NCBI GenBank assembly: GCA_963705525.1
Contig: CAVPJW010000007.1
Span: forward strand, 1 to 64,000
DNA from: CAVPJW01 sp963705525
GTDB taxonomy: Bacteria > Acidobacteriota > Vicinamibacteria > Vicinamibacterales > CAVPJW01
Length of the DNA: 64,000 nucleotides
Direction: 5' to 3'
The position numbers were made by a program, and so were the translations under genes. Positions 1 to 8,977 of the stretch are shown here, piece by piece. Each line of letters opens with the position of its first letter. The stretch's first letter is position 1. Below the pieces are notes generated by a model. That model was given only the letters and a program-made list of their open reading frames with translations, was not told the DNA's origin and searched no databases.

Positions 1-1745
1 GCGAGTTCAAGATGAAATTGGCGGAGGGCCAAATCACCGACGTCACTCTGGGGACACCGATCGAGGGCGTGATGAAGAACCCCGAAGGCCAGACACCCGG
101 GCGGGCGACAACCCGATTCGCGACCCTGCCGCCGCCTGACGGCGATCCGGATCTCATAAGAGAGCTCGGTGCCGCACACGTCACATATCGCGCCAAGACG
201 CCGCCCAGTCCGATTGCGACCTTCATCCTCAGTTGGGTGTTGCCACTCGTTGTCATGATGGGGCTCTGGTCACTCGCCGGTCGCAGCCTCGCGGCGCGCA
301 CTGGAGGCGGCATGTTAGGGGGCGGCATCTTCGGCGTCGGCAAGAGCAAGGCGACCGAGGTGAAACCCGAGGAAGTGGGCGTCACGTTCAAGGACGTGGG
401 CGGCGCCGACGAGGCGATCACCGAGCTGCGCGAGATCATCGAGTTCCTCGAGGCGCCACAGCGATTCGCGAAGCTGGGCGGGCGGATTCCGAAAGGCGTG
501 CTCCTCGTCGGACCGCCCGGCACAGGCAAAACGCTCATCGCGAAGGCGACCGCCGGCGAAGCCGGGGTCCGCTTCTTCGAAACGAGCGGCTCGGAGTTCG
601 TCGAGATGTTCGTCGGCGTTGGCGCGGCCCGCGTGCGCGACCTGTTCGAGCAGGCCCGGGCTGCGGCGCCGGCGATCGTGTTCATCGACGAGATCGACGC
701 AATCGGCCAGAGCCGCGGCGGCGGCGTCCGTCTGATGACGAACGACGAGCGCGAGCAGACGCTGAATCAACTCCTGGCAGAGATCGACGGCTTCAAGACC
801 GGCGCCGAGAACCCGGTCATCATCATGGCGGCAACCAATCGCCCCGAGATTCTCGATCCGGCGCTGCTGCGGGCGGGTCGGTTCGATCGCCAGGTCGTGC
901 TCGGAAACCCCGACTTGGTCGGGCGGTTGCAGATCCTGAAGATTCACAGCCGCCGCGTCACGCTTGCACCGGACTTCGATCTGGAACGCGCCGCGCGCAT
1001 CACACCCGGCTTCAGCGGCGCCGACCTGGCAAACGTGATCAACGAGGCCGCCCTGCTCGCGGCGCGCCGTCAGAGCGCGGGCGTGAGCTTCGCCGACTTC
1101 GAAGCCGCGATCGAGCGCGTCCTCGGCGGCCTCGAGCAGCGCAGCCGGGTGATGAACCCAAAAGAGCGCCAGACCGTCGCGTACCACGAATGCGGGCACG
1201 CCCTCGTCGCGAGCCTCGTGCCGACCGGCGATCCCGTTAGCAAGATCAGCATCATCCCGCGCAGCCGCGGCTCGCTCGGCTACACCATGCAGATGCCCAA
1301 GGAGGATCGGTACCTGCTCTCCACCGAAGAGCTCAAAGACCAGATCGCGGTGATGATGGGAGGCCGGGCCGCCGAACAGGTCATGCTCGGCACCATCAGC
1401 ACCGGTGCGGTCGACGATATTCAGCGTGCGACGCAACTCGCCAGGCGCATGGTCACGGAATTCGGCATGAGCGACAAGCTGGGGTCGGTGCGGTATGTGG
1501 GCCAGCGCCTGCAGTACCTCGGAACCGCGGTCGCCGAGGGCAGCGACGCCAGCGCCGCGACGCAGGAGACGATCGATGCCGAAGTGCGCCGCATTATCGG
1601 TGAGCAGTTCGAACGGGCCGTGGCCCTCCTCGCGGCCCATCGCGGCGTGCTCAGCCAGCTGTCGGCGGAGTTGCTGAAAGCCGAGAGCCTCGACGGAGGC
1701 GCGGTGCGGCAGGCGCTGTCGAGCGCAGCCCATGCGGCGGTGTGA
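1..1745 (+). CDS. ftsH: FtsH, ATP-dependent zinc metalloprotease (5' end outside window)
   Basis: Membrane-anchored AAA+ protease that unfolds and degrades membrane and short-lived cytosolic proteins. The reading frame is open from the first bases, and the residues before the first visible Met (EFK) fit the usual extracytoplasmic domain, so the gene begins upstream and the first membrane helix is missing here. Counting from the Met at base 12: the second membrane helix at about 68-89, Walker A GPPGTGKT at 167-174, Walker B VFIDEID near 223-229, the second region of homology RAGRFDR near 287-293, and the zinc motif HECGH at 392-396, with a likely third ligand Asp in GAVDDIQ near 466. The C-terminal peptidase M41 domain is complete. 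No neighbour suggests an operon within the window. Confidence 0.95.
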   Translation, partial: EFKMKLAEGQITDVTLGTPIEGVMKNPEGQTPGRATTRFATLPPPDGDPDLIRELGAAHVTYRAKTPPSPIATFILSWVLPLVVMMGLWSLAGRSLAARTGGGMLGGGIFGVGKSKATEVKPEEVGVTFKDVGGADEAITELREIIEFLEAPQRFAKLGGRIPKGVLLVGPPGTGKTLIAKATAGEAGVRFFETSGSEFVEMFVGVGAARVRDLFEQARAAAPAIVFIDEIDAIGQSRGGGVRLMTNDEREQTLNQLLAEIDGFKTGAENPVIIMAATNRPEILDPALLRAGRFDRQVVLGNPDLVGRLQILKIHSRRVTLAPDFDLERAARITPGFSGADLANVINEAALLAARRQSAGVSFADFEAAIERVLGGLEQRSRVMNPKERQTVAYHECGHALVASLVPTGDPVSKISIIPRSRGSLGYTMQMPKEDRYLLSTEELKDQIAVMMGGRAAEQVMLGTISTGAVDDIQRATQLARRMVTEFGMSDKLGSVRYVGQRLQYLGTAVAEGSDASAATQETIDAEVRRIIGEQFERAVALLAAHRGVLSQLSAELLKAESLDGGAVRQALSSAAHAAV

Positions 1746-1773
1746 TGAACATCGAAGCAGTCTCTCGTGCATA

Positions 1774-1790
1774 GCGCCGCCATTCGGCGC
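1774..1790. terminator. Small GC hairpin between convergent genes
   Basis: GCGCCG and CGGCGC form a 6-bp stem around a 5-base loop (CCATT) in the 68-base gap between the convergent ftsH and SDR-like genes. There is no T tract, so this is only a candidate terminator. Confidence 0.3.
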
Positions 1791-1813
1791 CGCTCGCTCC
1801 CGGACCGCCGCAC

Positions 1814-2539
1814 CTATTGCGATTTGCGCCCGCGCATGCCGAGAGGCAGCGCCAGCCCGACGCGATGGCGGGACATGGCGTTACCCCGATCGAGGTTTGC
1901 GAGCATCAGGGCAGCCGCATCTGCGTACGGCACGATCATCTGGGGAATCAGCGAGGCGAAGACCGGCAGGAAGGACGAGTCCGGCAGGGCCCGCGCGACG
2001 GCGGGAACCTCAACGGGCAGGGCGTCAAGCGAGATGCGCAGCCGGTCCAGCCCGAGCGCCGACTCATCGACCATTGGGCCAGGACAGAGAAGTCGCCAGT
2101 CCAGGCGCGAGCGGCTCAATCGCTCGAAGTTGACCTGGTGGGGCCAGTAGGTGGACTTGACCTCGGGCAGATCGACGCCGCGACGCCCGGACGAGTCGAT
2201 GTCGAGGAGCGCCGCGCCCGCGAGCAGCCAGCAGACCGGCTGCTCCGCCGCGGGAAGGAGGTCCACGCAGGTGACGAGCCGGTCGATCAGGCCGACGAAC
2301 GTCTCGCCATCGGCGACGTGGCCGGCGCAATTGATCAGCGCGTCCTGGCCGCTGACGAGATCGGTGGGCACGACGGCGCTGAGGTCGCCGGTGTGAACGG
2401 ACACTCGTTCCCGGACTTCGGGCGGCAGCTTGGACGGCGTGCGGACGAACACCGTGACGTCGTGGCCGGCGGCGAGCGCCTGTCGCAGCACGTGGCGACC
2501 GAGAGACCCGGTCGCGCCCAGGATCAAGAGGCGGGACAT
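1814..2539 (-). CDS. NAD(P)-binding Rossmann-fold protein (NmrA/atypical SDR type)
   Basis: The protein of 241 residues begins with MSRLLILGATGSLGRHV, a GxTGxxGxxV dinucleotide-binding loop, followed by a basic segment (VRTPSKL) that often binds the NADP phosphate. This is the pattern of atypical short-chain dehydrogenases in the NmrA or complex-I 39-kDa-like group. The catalytic Tyr-x-x-x-Lys of classical SDRs is not obvious, so it may be a redox sensor or a broad reductase. It ends convergently with ftsH and appears to be a single-gene unit. The substrate cannot be named from sequence. Confidence 0.8.
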   Translation of the reverse strand: MSRLLILGATGSLGRHVLRQALAAGHDVTVFVRTPSKLPPEVRERVSVHTGDLSAVVPTDLVSGQDALINCAGHVADGETFVGLIDRLVTCVDLLPAAEQPVCWLLAGAALLDIDSSGRRGVDLPEVKSTYWPHQVNFERLSRSRLDWRLLCPGPMVDESALGLDRLRISLDALPVEVPAVARALPDSSFLPVFASLIPQMIVPYADAAALMLANLDRGNAMSRHRVGLALPLGMRGRKSQ

Positions 2540-2910
2540 CTCTGCTCTTCAACTCCTTCGCGGCCCGTCGGCGCGAGGCCGACGAGCAGGCATCCGCGCG
2601 ACGGCCCTCGCCGCCTGGCGACGCCCGGGTGCAATGCAACGGCGCCGCCACACGTTGACTTGTCTCTCTCGAGCCGATTACGGCGATCGTCAGTGCACGT
2701 GCCCATGTCCTGCTGACGGCCACAGGTCTCGTGCCTTGATTTCGTCACGCCGACCGAGAGTGACGCGGGGCCCACAACGCCCAACCTCCTGAATATCAAT
2801 CACATCGCAGAGCAGCCCGAGTGGAACTGAAGTTGCCCGTATCGGAGCATGGGCACGATGTTCACGCCGGCGTTGACGACGGCGTTCAAGTTCGTTCAGG
2901 AAGGGCAGAA
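2540..2910. other. Intergenic region, no gene recognised
   Basis: A 371-base divergent gap between the SDR-like gene (minus) and the DoxX-like gene (plus). Short open frames cross it on both strands but none gives a recognisable protein. Both promoters probably lie here; I could not assign clear -35/-10 boxes. Confidence 0.5.
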
Positions 2911-3258
2911 ATGATCATGTGGGCGATCCAGATGTTCCTCGCGGTTGCCTTTGGAGCGGCGGGGACGATGAAGCTGGTGCGGTCGAAGGCGCAGCTCGCG
3001 GCGAATCCGCACATGGGTTGGGTGCACTTCGTTCCTGAGGGTCGGATCAAGCTCCTGGGCATCGCAGGGGTAATCGGCGCGATCGGCCTGGTGGTGCCGA
3101 TGGCCATCGGCATCGCGCCGATCCTGACGCGCGTCGCCGCAGCGTGTCTTGCCACGCTCATGGGCGGAGCCGCGGCGACCCATACGATGCGTGGCGAGTC
3201 CGCGACAGTTTCAACGATCCTCGCCGTGTTGGTGATTGCCGTGGCAGCGTTCCGGTGA
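2911..3258 (+). CDS. DoxX-like small membrane protein
   Basis: The protein has 115 residues from the ATG at 2911, which is preceded by a GGAAGGGCAG ribosome-binding region. The frame stays open 90 bases further upstream, but that extension is hydrophilic and unlike the family. Four hydrophobic segments cover most of the chain, with the GAAGTMKL motif early and the MGWV motif typical of DoxX_2 proteins near residue 32. DoxX-like proteins are membrane proteins linked in some species to thiol or quinone redox; no partner gene here defines the role. Confidence 0.75.
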   Translation: MIMWAIQMFLAVAFGAAGTMKLVRSKAQLAANPHMGWVHFVPEGRIKLLGIAGVIGAIGLVVPMAIGIAPILTRVAAACLATLMGGAAATHTMRGESATVSTILAVLVIAVAAFR

Positions 3259-3308
3259 TCGTCGTGGTCTAGTCGCGCGCGTTGCGCGGAGAAGTGGGAG
3301 AAGAAGAC

Positions 3309-3521
3309 ATGTTCGCTACCATTATTGGGGACCGTGTATACCTGAGGCTGTCGCGCCGTAACCTGCGCCAATTGGACGCCATGCTCGATAACCCGGACAT
3401 TCGTAGCAGGTGCCTGACGCGCAGGGCCGAGGACGGCGTGTCTCTCGTCGTGCAAGTCGAGGATGATGTGGACCATTACGTGGGACGCGATCCCGGCCCG
3501 GGGTTAGGCAAGGTTGCGTAA
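3309..3521 (+). CDS. Hypothetical protein, 70 aa
   Basis: Small soluble protein starting at the ATG at 3309, just after a GGAGAAG ribosome-binding site. An upstream in-frame start exists but lacks a site. The sequence has an alternating hydrophobic/charged pattern (GDRVYLRLSRRNLRQLDAML) that suggests a beta-alpha fold. It lies 50 bases after the DoxX-like gene and may be co-transcribed with it. I do not recognise the family. Confidence 0.5.
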   Translation: MFATIIGDRVYLRLSRRNLRQLDAMLDNPDIRSRCLTRRAEDGVSLVVQVEDDVDHYVGRDPGPGLGKVA

Positions 3522-3721
3522 AGAGCCGGGCCGTCGGCCCGTCTGAGCTGGCCAATCAAGGAACCAGCTCGAAAGCAGCATCGCGTGGCTTCACGGATCG
3601 TCGACGCGCTTACGACGCGTCAGCGTGTATTGTGTAAGAACTGTGTAACGTGAGAGCGAAACCGGCGAGAAATACTAAAGCAGATGGAACGCTGATAGAT
3701 TTCCGCCGCCATGGGGCATCG

Positions 3722-4939
3722 ATGGACTGGAGCCGTCTTCGTTTCGCTGTAAGTCATGTCTTGGCGATCGGCCTCGTTCTGGGCGGAACACCGTCTGCCC
3801 TGGCGCAGCTGCGGCCCGAACCCGACGCCATCAAACTCGCGCCGCGCGAGCTGATCGATCGGCTGCGAGCCAGTCCGACGGATTACTTCCGGTTCGTCAA
3901 CCGGCCCTGGATCGCGCGCGTGTGCGAGGTGTTCGCTGCAGACATGCCCAACGTGCCGATCGTACGTCTGCACGGGGACGCGCACATCGAACAATTCGCG
4001 GTCACCGGGGACGCATGGGGCCTCGATGACTTCGACGATTCGGCGCGGGGTCCGGCGCTGGTGGACATCGTTCGGTTCCTGGGCTCCGTCGACCTGGCGC
4101 TCCGTCGCCGCGATTGGAACCGCAGTCGTGAAGCGGTTTTCGACCGCTTCTTTGCAGGATATCGAAGAGGCCTCGTGGAACCCGAGTATCGATCGGCGCA
4201 GCCGGCCATCGTTGGTCGCTTGCGCGCGCAAGCGCCGCGATCGCACGCGGCGTTTCTCGAGTGGGGAGAGACGCAAATGCAGCCGATGAGTGAGGCGGAC
4301 GTGAAAGCCGTCGTGGCAGGGATGGGCGCGCTCTCGCGCGTCGTGCACACAGAGCGACCGGACCTGCCGCCAGGTTACCTGACCGTCGCTCGCGCGGGCT
4401 GGCTGCGCATAGGTGTGGGCGGCGCTCTGGCGGACAAGATTCTGATCCGCGTTCAGGGGCCATCCGCGGAACCTGACGACGATGAGCTCGTCGAAGCAAA
4501 GCAGGTTCAGCATCTCAGCGGCATTTCCTGCCTCGAACCGCCGCCGACCATCCAACCAGCGCTTCGCGTGATTGCCGGAGTTAGACAGGTCGGACGGCTG
4601 AAACACAACATCCTTGCGGCCGGTCCCGAGCTCGTGGTTCCAGAGGTCGAGGTGCAAGGGCAACAATTGCGCAACTGGTGGATTCGCAGCTGGGACTGGT
4701 CCTACCGTGAGCTCCGCGTCGACGATCTCCGCTCCGTGCAGGAGTTGGAAGAGATCGTCTACGACGCCGGCGTGCAGCTTGGCGGTGGCGCTCTGAGGGA
4801 GCTTGCGGGAGCGCAGGCCTATTCAGGCCGGAAGAGGGAGCTGGAATCCCTCGCTCGGCTGGAGCGCCGGATCCGGGACGAAACGTCACGGCTAGTAGAG
4901 GAGCTATTACTTGGATGGAAGGGACTCGGAGTTCGATGA
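3722..4939 (+). CDS. DUF2252 family protein with signal peptide
   Basis: The protein has 405 residues from the ATG at 3722. This start gives a clear signal peptide ending at ALA-Q near residue 29; the earlier in-frame start at 3650 would bury it. The DUF2252 core is seen in LHGDAHIEQFAV and in DDFDDSARGPALVDIVRFLGS, which resembles the kinase-like DxHxxN/DFD layout of phosphotransferase-fold proteins. Function is not established for the family. An exported DUF2252 is somewhat unusual because the kinase-like fold would have no ATP outside the cytoplasm. Confidence 0.8.
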   Translation: MDWSRLRFAVSHVLAIGLVLGGTPSALAQLRPEPDAIKLAPRELIDRLRASPTDYFRFVNRPWIARVCEVFAADMPNVPIVRLHGDAHIEQFAVTGDAWGLDDFDDSARGPALVDIVRFLGSVDLALRRRDWNRSREAVFDRFFAGYRRGLVEPEYRSAQPAIVGRLRAQAPRSHAAFLEWGETQMQPMSEADVKAVVAGMGALSRVVHTERPDLPPGYLTVARAGWLRIGVGGALADKILIRVQGPSAEPDDDELVEAKQVQHLSGISCLEPPPTIQPALRVIAGVRQVGRLKHNILAAGPELVVPEVEVQGQQLRNWWIRSWDWSYRELRVDDLRSVQELEEIVYDAGVQLGGGALRELAGAQAYSGRKRELESLARLERRIRDETSRLVEELLLGWKGLGVR

Positions 4940-5015
4940 GCCGGCGGGCTGTGGAGACCGCATTGGCCGCGGAGGGCCCGCTCATCAAATAGCCGATCGA
5001 CGAGCCTGAGCAGGA

Positions 5016-5038
5016 AACCAATCGGTCACCGATCGGTT
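5016..5038. terminator. Near-perfect inverted repeat between convergent genes
   Basis: AACCAATCGGT and ACCGATCGGTT form 11-base arms with one mismatch, separated by one base, in the 106-base gap between DUF2252 (plus) and the VOC gene (minus). It lacks a T tract. It could be a bidirectional terminator or a protein-binding palindrome. Confidence 0.4.
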
Positions 5039-5045
5039 GGAATCG

Positions 5046-5447
5046 TCATGGCTTGGCCGTCGACGCCGTTTGGTACAACTGAATCAAGTTGCCGCAGGTG
5101 TCCGCAAACACCGCGAGCGTCACGGGCCCGGCATCCATCGGTTGCCGCGTGAACGCGACGCCTTTTGCGGTGAGCCGGCCGAATTCACCGGCGATGTCGG
5201 TCACCTCGAAGGCGGCAAGCGGAATGCCCTGCGAAAACATTGCTTCCTGAAACGCTTTGCCGGCCGGATTGGCATTCGGTTCAAGAGCGAGCTCGAGATC
5301 GTCGGGCCCCTCGGGTGAGGTGACGGTGATCCATCGGTACTCGCCGACCGGAATGTCATGCTTCGCCCTGAAACCCAGCACGTCGGTATAGAACCGAAGC
5401 GCTTTCTCCTGATCGTCAACCATGATGCTCGTGAGCTTGATGCGCAT
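5046..5447 (-). CDS. VOC family (glyoxalase/bleomycin-resistance fold) protein
   Basis: The protein has 133 residues from the ATG at 5447, which follows a strong GAGGAGGA ribosome-binding site. The sequence starts with IKLTSIMVDDQEKALRFYTDVLGF, the classic VOC beta-alpha-beta opening, and ends with VFADTCGNLIQLYQ, which carries the usual C-terminal metal-ligand position. A single VOC unit like this normally dimerises. It lies 75 bases downstream of an AraC-type gene on the same strand, a frequent regulator/VOC pairing. The substrate is unknown. Confidence 0.85.
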   Translation of the reverse strand: MRIKLTSIMVDDQEKALRFYTDVLGFRAKHDIPVGEYRWITVTSPEGPDDLELALEPNANPAGKAFQEAMFSQGIPLAAFEVTDIAGEFGRLTAKGVAFTRQPMDAGPVTLAVFADTCGNLIQLYQTASTAKP

Positions 5448-5522
5448 GAGTCCTCCTCGTTGGAGCGCAAAGAAAGTGTGCCGCAATTGCGGCACTCACG
5501 CTTCTCGAAAATTGCGACCGCG

Positions 5523-5942
5523 CTAAAAATGCGGCAGGCGGCTCATGAGAGACAGGCACCCTGGCGTCAGGTCGGAGGGAAGGCAACCGGGCACCTGCAC
5601 CATGGCTCGTACGCGGCGCCGGTACGCAGACGGCGCCAGCCCAACGGTCCGCGTGAAGAGGACGCTGAAGCTGCCCAGACTTGAAAACCCGACCTCCATG
5701 CAGACGTCGGTCACCGAATGGTTTCCCAGGGCGAGGAGGCGCTTGGCTTCCTCGACGCGCGTTCGGATACGAAACTGATGCGGTGTTACGCCGAAGACCG
5801 CCTCGAATTGCCGGATGAAGTGAAAGGGCGAGATCCGCACCTCGCGGGCGAGCTCCGCGATCGACGGCGCCGGATCCCGCGGTTCACGCAGCAAGTCACG
5901 GGCCTGGCACAGACGCCAGAACCCTTCATGCCGAAGCAGCAT
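5523..5942 (-). CDS. Short AraC-family transcriptional regulator
   Basis: Only the DNA-binding half of an AraC protein is present: 139 residues with two helix-turn-helix units. The first is at ELAREVRISPFHFIRQFEAVFG and the second around VTDVCMEVGFSSLGSFSVLFTRTVG, about residues 28-105. No N-terminal sensing domain is present, so it resembles MarA/SoxS-type stand-alone activators. Its position directly before the VOC gene on the same strand suggests it controls that operon. Confidence 0.85.
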   Translation of the reverse strand: MLLRHEGFWRLCQARDLLREPRDPAPSIAELAREVRISPFHFIRQFEAVFGVTPHQFRIRTRVEEAKRLLALGNHSVTDVCMEVGFSSLGSFSVLFTRTVGLAPSAYRRRVRAMVQVPGCLPSDLTPGCLSLMSRLPHF

Positions 5943-6017
5943 CGCGTGACCCAGTGTACAGCGCCGACGCCAAAGTACCTCGCAATTTTGGTGACGTCCG
6001 ACTCTCCCGGCCCACGG

Positions 6018-7454
6018 TCAAATGAACGCGGCGTCACACGGGACGACCACTCCGAATCTGAGGCGGATCACGTCGCCTCGATACTGAAAGATTCTCCTGA
6101 GTGTCGAGCGGATGAAGGCGCGATGCGCCAGGCGCCCGACGATCCCGAGCGGCGGCGTGTAATACACGCGATCCTCCATCACCGTGCGTGAACCTTCGGC
6201 CTGAAATGTGTGCTCGTGCCACCAGAAGCGGTATGGGCCCTTCTCCTGAAGATCGGCAAAGCTCCGACCGGGCTCCCATTTGGTGATGCGCGTGCGCCAA
6301 CAAACGGGGACGGGACCGACGTGCACGCGGTAGTCGATCACGGCCCCAGCCGCCATCGGCGGCACCTGTCCCTGAATGGAAAACCGCATCGCAGCCGGCG
6401 TGATCACGCCGAGGTTCGCGGCCTTCGAGAAGAAGGCAAACGTCTGCTCGAGCGGCGCATCGATCAGCGTCCTGGCCCGCAGCTCGTAGCGAGCCTCCCC
6501 GGCTCCGTCGGGTCTCGACTGCGCGGGCGAGATCGCGACGACGGTGCCCCCGACAATGTCCTCGAGCGCCGAGTCCAGGGTCGGAAAGTCGAACGTGAAC
6601 TGGTGCTCCCGGAGCACGCGAGGGTCCACGCGCTGGCTCGCCAGCAGCACGGTGGCCGCCTCGCCGAAGATCACCTTGAGCGCGAGCGCCGGCACCGGAA
6701 GCATAGCTGGGCGATGAAGGGCGCGACCGAGGGCGCGCGCGAACGTTCGGCTGGTGGCCTGCTCTGGTGCCACGCCATTCACCGGACCCCGAAAGCGATC
6801 GTCGACCAGCGCCACCGCGATGATCTTCACGAGATCGTGGAGATGAATCCACGGCAGGTACTGCGCGCCGCATCCGATAGGGCCACCCACCCCGAATTCG
6901 AAGGGTGGCAGCATGTGCGCCAGCGCGCCGCCAGACCGGCCCAGGACGACCCCGGTTCGCAGCAGCACGACACGCGCGCCCAGCCGCTCGGCGTCCCGGG
7001 CCGCGCTCTCCCACCGCCGGCACAGGCGCGCAAGAAAATCGTCGCCGCCGCTCGACGCTTCGGTGAGCGATTCATCGGCGCGGTCGCCGTAATAGCCGAC
7101 GGCGCTGCCGGACACGAAGACGCGCGGGCGGGGCTTGGCCTCGGCCATCGCCCGCACAAGCTGCTCGGTCACCGCGATGCGGCTGCGTTCGAGGACGGCG
7201 CGGCGCGCGGCCGTCCACCGGCCGCCCATGAGCGGCTCGCCCGCCAGATTCACCACGGCGTCGCTGCGCTCGATCGCCGCGACCAATCCGTCGGGCGCCG
7301 TGTCGGCGGAAACGAGTTCGACGTCGGCACCCAGGAGGCCCCGGGCGCGCGTCGGCGATCGCACCCACGCGACAACGGCATGCCCGTCGCGCTGGAGCCG
7401 AGGAATCAGCGCCCGACCGATGAAACCGGTCGCGCCCGTCACGAACACACGCAT
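6018..7454 (-). CDS. TIGR01777 epimerase-like protein fused to a C-terminal SRPBCC domain
   Basis: The protein has 478 residues. Residues 1-300 are the YfcH/SulA-type NAD-dependent epimerase, with MRVFVTGATGFIGRALIPRL as the cofactor loop, VVNLAGEPLMGGRW, and SGSAVGYYGDR near the catalytic Tyr. Residues about 325-470 form a polyketide-cyclase-like SRPBCC domain (TLIDAPLEQTFAFFSKAANL at its start, FWWHEHTF inside). The fused form is known in the family and is about 150 residues longer than the stand-alone form. It is separated from the upstream gene by only 12 bases, so it probably ends the DUF523 operon. Confidence 0.88.
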   Translation of the reverse strand: MRVFVTGATGFIGRALIPRLQRDGHAVVAWVRSPTRARGLLGADVELVSADTAPDGLVAAIERSDAVVNLAGEPLMGGRWTAARRAVLERSRIAVTEQLVRAMAEAKPRPRVFVSGSAVGYYGDRADESLTEASSGGDDFLARLCRRWESAARDAERLGARVVLLRTGVVLGRSGGALAHMLPPFEFGVGGPIGCGAQYLPWIHLHDLVKIIAVALVDDRFRGPVNGVAPEQATSRTFARALGRALHRPAMLPVPALALKVIFGEAATVLLASQRVDPRVLREHQFTFDFPTLDSALEDIVGGTVVAISPAQSRPDGAGEARYELRARTLIDAPLEQTFAFFSKAANLGVITPAAMRFSIQGQVPPMAAGAVIDYRVHVGPVPVCWRTRITKWEPGRSFADLQEKGPYRFWWHEHTFQAEGSRTVMEDRVYYTPPLGIVGRLAHRAFIRSTLRRIFQYRGDVIRLRFGVVVPCDAAFI

Positions 7455-7466
7455 GTCACACCCTTC

Positions 7467-7979
7467 CTAGATCTTTCGGCTGTCGTACGCCCAGTGAAGG
7501 ACGGCCTGTCGCTGCCGCCTTCGACATTCGAGATCCCCAGGTTCGCAGTGCTTCCGAATCGCCGCTACGTGTCGGGCGATCGCACGCCAGCGTCGAATCT
7601 GCCGGGCGTCGTCGGCGGTTCTGCGGCCCATGTAGTAGCGGCAATACCACTGGAACCACCCGCGTGGATCCTGCTTGTGGATCCAGCCGCTGCGGCGCCA
7701 GACGCCGAGCGATTGCGAGGCGTTCACGCCGAAGCAGTTCAGGCGCGCGTCATGCCGCTCGACGCACAGCTTGGCGCGGGCGAACCAACTCCATGGAAAC
7801 TCCTCCCGGCAGTCCGTCATGTATTTCCCACCAAAGATGCCGAGCCGCAGCATCTCTTTTGGCGTCAGATCCGGCCTGAACCCTGGCGCGAAGTTCCGGC
7901 CGACCGGCTCGGTGCGCCAATAGGTGTAGCCGCGCTGCATCCGGTCGTTGACGATGACTTTCTTCCTCATCGCCGTCAC
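7467..7979 (-). CDS. Conserved hypothetical protein coupled to DUF523/DUF1722
   Basis: A soluble 170-residue protein rich in Trp, Tyr and Arg. The motif LTPKEMLRLGIFGGKYMTDCREEFPWSWF is highly characteristic of a conserved protein family that I recall from cyanobacteria and plants but whose function I do not know. Its GTG start (7979) overlaps the stop of the upstream DUF523 gene as GTGA; an ATG three codons later (7970) is an alternative. The coupling suggests joint expression with DUF523/DUF1722. Confidence 0.7.
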   Translation of the reverse strand: MTAMRKKVIVNDRMQRGYTYWRTEPVGRNFAPGFRPDLTPKEMLRLGIFGGKYMTDCREEFPWSWFARAKLCVERHDARLNCFGVNASQSLGVWRRSGWIHKQDPRGWFQWYCRYYMGRRTADDARQIRRWRAIARHVAAIRKHCEPGDLECRRRQRQAVLHWAYDSRKI

Positions 7980-8929
7980 ACGTGATTCCGCAACATCAGC
8001 TCGACCGGACGCGGCCGCAGGTAGACCTGGTTGGCGAGATACGGCACACCGCAGCGTCGGATGTGATGGACGAAGAGCGTGAGCGGCACGATCAGCGGCC
8101 CACGCCCCCCGGCATAGTCGCCGATGAGGGCGAGCAGCTCGGATCGGCTTTCGCGGTCGAGTGTCTGCTTGAAGTAGCCGAGCATGTGCTGCAGCACGTT
8201 GGCCTGCCGGCGCGGCGTGGCGATGGTCCCGAGCGCTGTCATGAATTCGGTCGAATAGCGATCCTGGAATTCGGGTCGCGCCATCGCCTTGCCCGATGCC
8301 ACGAGGCGACCGAGTCGCTGATAGGCCTCCGGCCTATGGGCCATCAGCGTGAGCTTGTGAGCGGTATGGAACCGCACGACGTCACCCATCGACCACCGTG
8401 CGGTAAACAACGCGGTGAGCCGACGATAGGCAAAGATGCGCTCGACGAAGTTCTCGCGCAGCCGCGGATCGTTGAGCCGCCCTTCTTCTTCGACCGGCAG
8501 CAGGGGAAAGCGTGTGACCAAGGCGGCGGCAAACAGGCCGCGTCCCGACTTCGCCGGTATGCCGGCGGTGCCATACACCTTGACGCGCTCGAGGCCGCAC
8601 GTGGGCGAGTCCTTCTTCAACACAAACCCGAACAGCTCGCCGTCGGCCAGTTCCTCTATCCGGCGGCGAGCATAGCTACGCATGATCGTGGTGTGATCCC
8701 GAGCCGTCCTGGTGGTCAGCAGGCGAATCCGGCCATCGGTCTGCACCAGCCGCATCGATTCACGCGGGGCGTCGAGCCCGGATTCGACCTCCGGGCACAC
8801 GGGCACCCAATCGACGAACTGTCCGAGTGATTCCACAAGAAACGGATCTCGCTTGTGGCCGCCGTCGAAGCGCACCGGCTCCCCGAGCAGACACGCCGAG
8901 ATCCCGAGACGGATGCGTTCGTGGGTCAT
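7976..8929 (-). CDS. DUF523 plus DUF1722 (YbgA-like) protein
   Basis: The protein has 317 residues from the ATG at 8929. The frame opens 12 codons earlier, but the family usually begins close to LGISACLLGEPVRFDGGHK. The N-terminal DUF523 half carries the conserved Cys residues (SACLLG, VPVCPE, SPTCG). The C-terminal half (about residues 160-310, FAYRRLTALF onward) is DUF1722. In other bacteria this pair sits near photolyase genes; no photolyase is visible here. The cysteines could ligate a metal or thiouridine-type substrate, which is inference. Confidence 0.82.
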   Translation of the reverse strand: MTHERIRLGISACLLGEPVRFDGGHKRDPFLVESLGQFVDWVPVCPEVESGLDAPRESMRLVQTDGRIRLLTTRTARDHTTIMRSYARRRIEELADGELFGFVLKKDSPTCGLERVKVYGTAGIPAKSGRGLFAAALVTRFPLLPVEEEGRLNDPRLRENFVERIFAYRRLTALFTARWSMGDVVRFHTAHKLTLMAHRPEAYQRLGRLVASGKAMARPEFQDRYSTEFMTALGTIATPRRQANVLQHMLGYFKQTLDRESRSELLALIGDYAGGRGPLIVPLTLFVHHIRRCGVPYLANQVYLRPRPVELMLRNHV

Positions 8930-8977
8930 CGGAAGAGCCGGCCGAGTTGCGACGCTCCCTCGCAAGTTCGTCCGCGC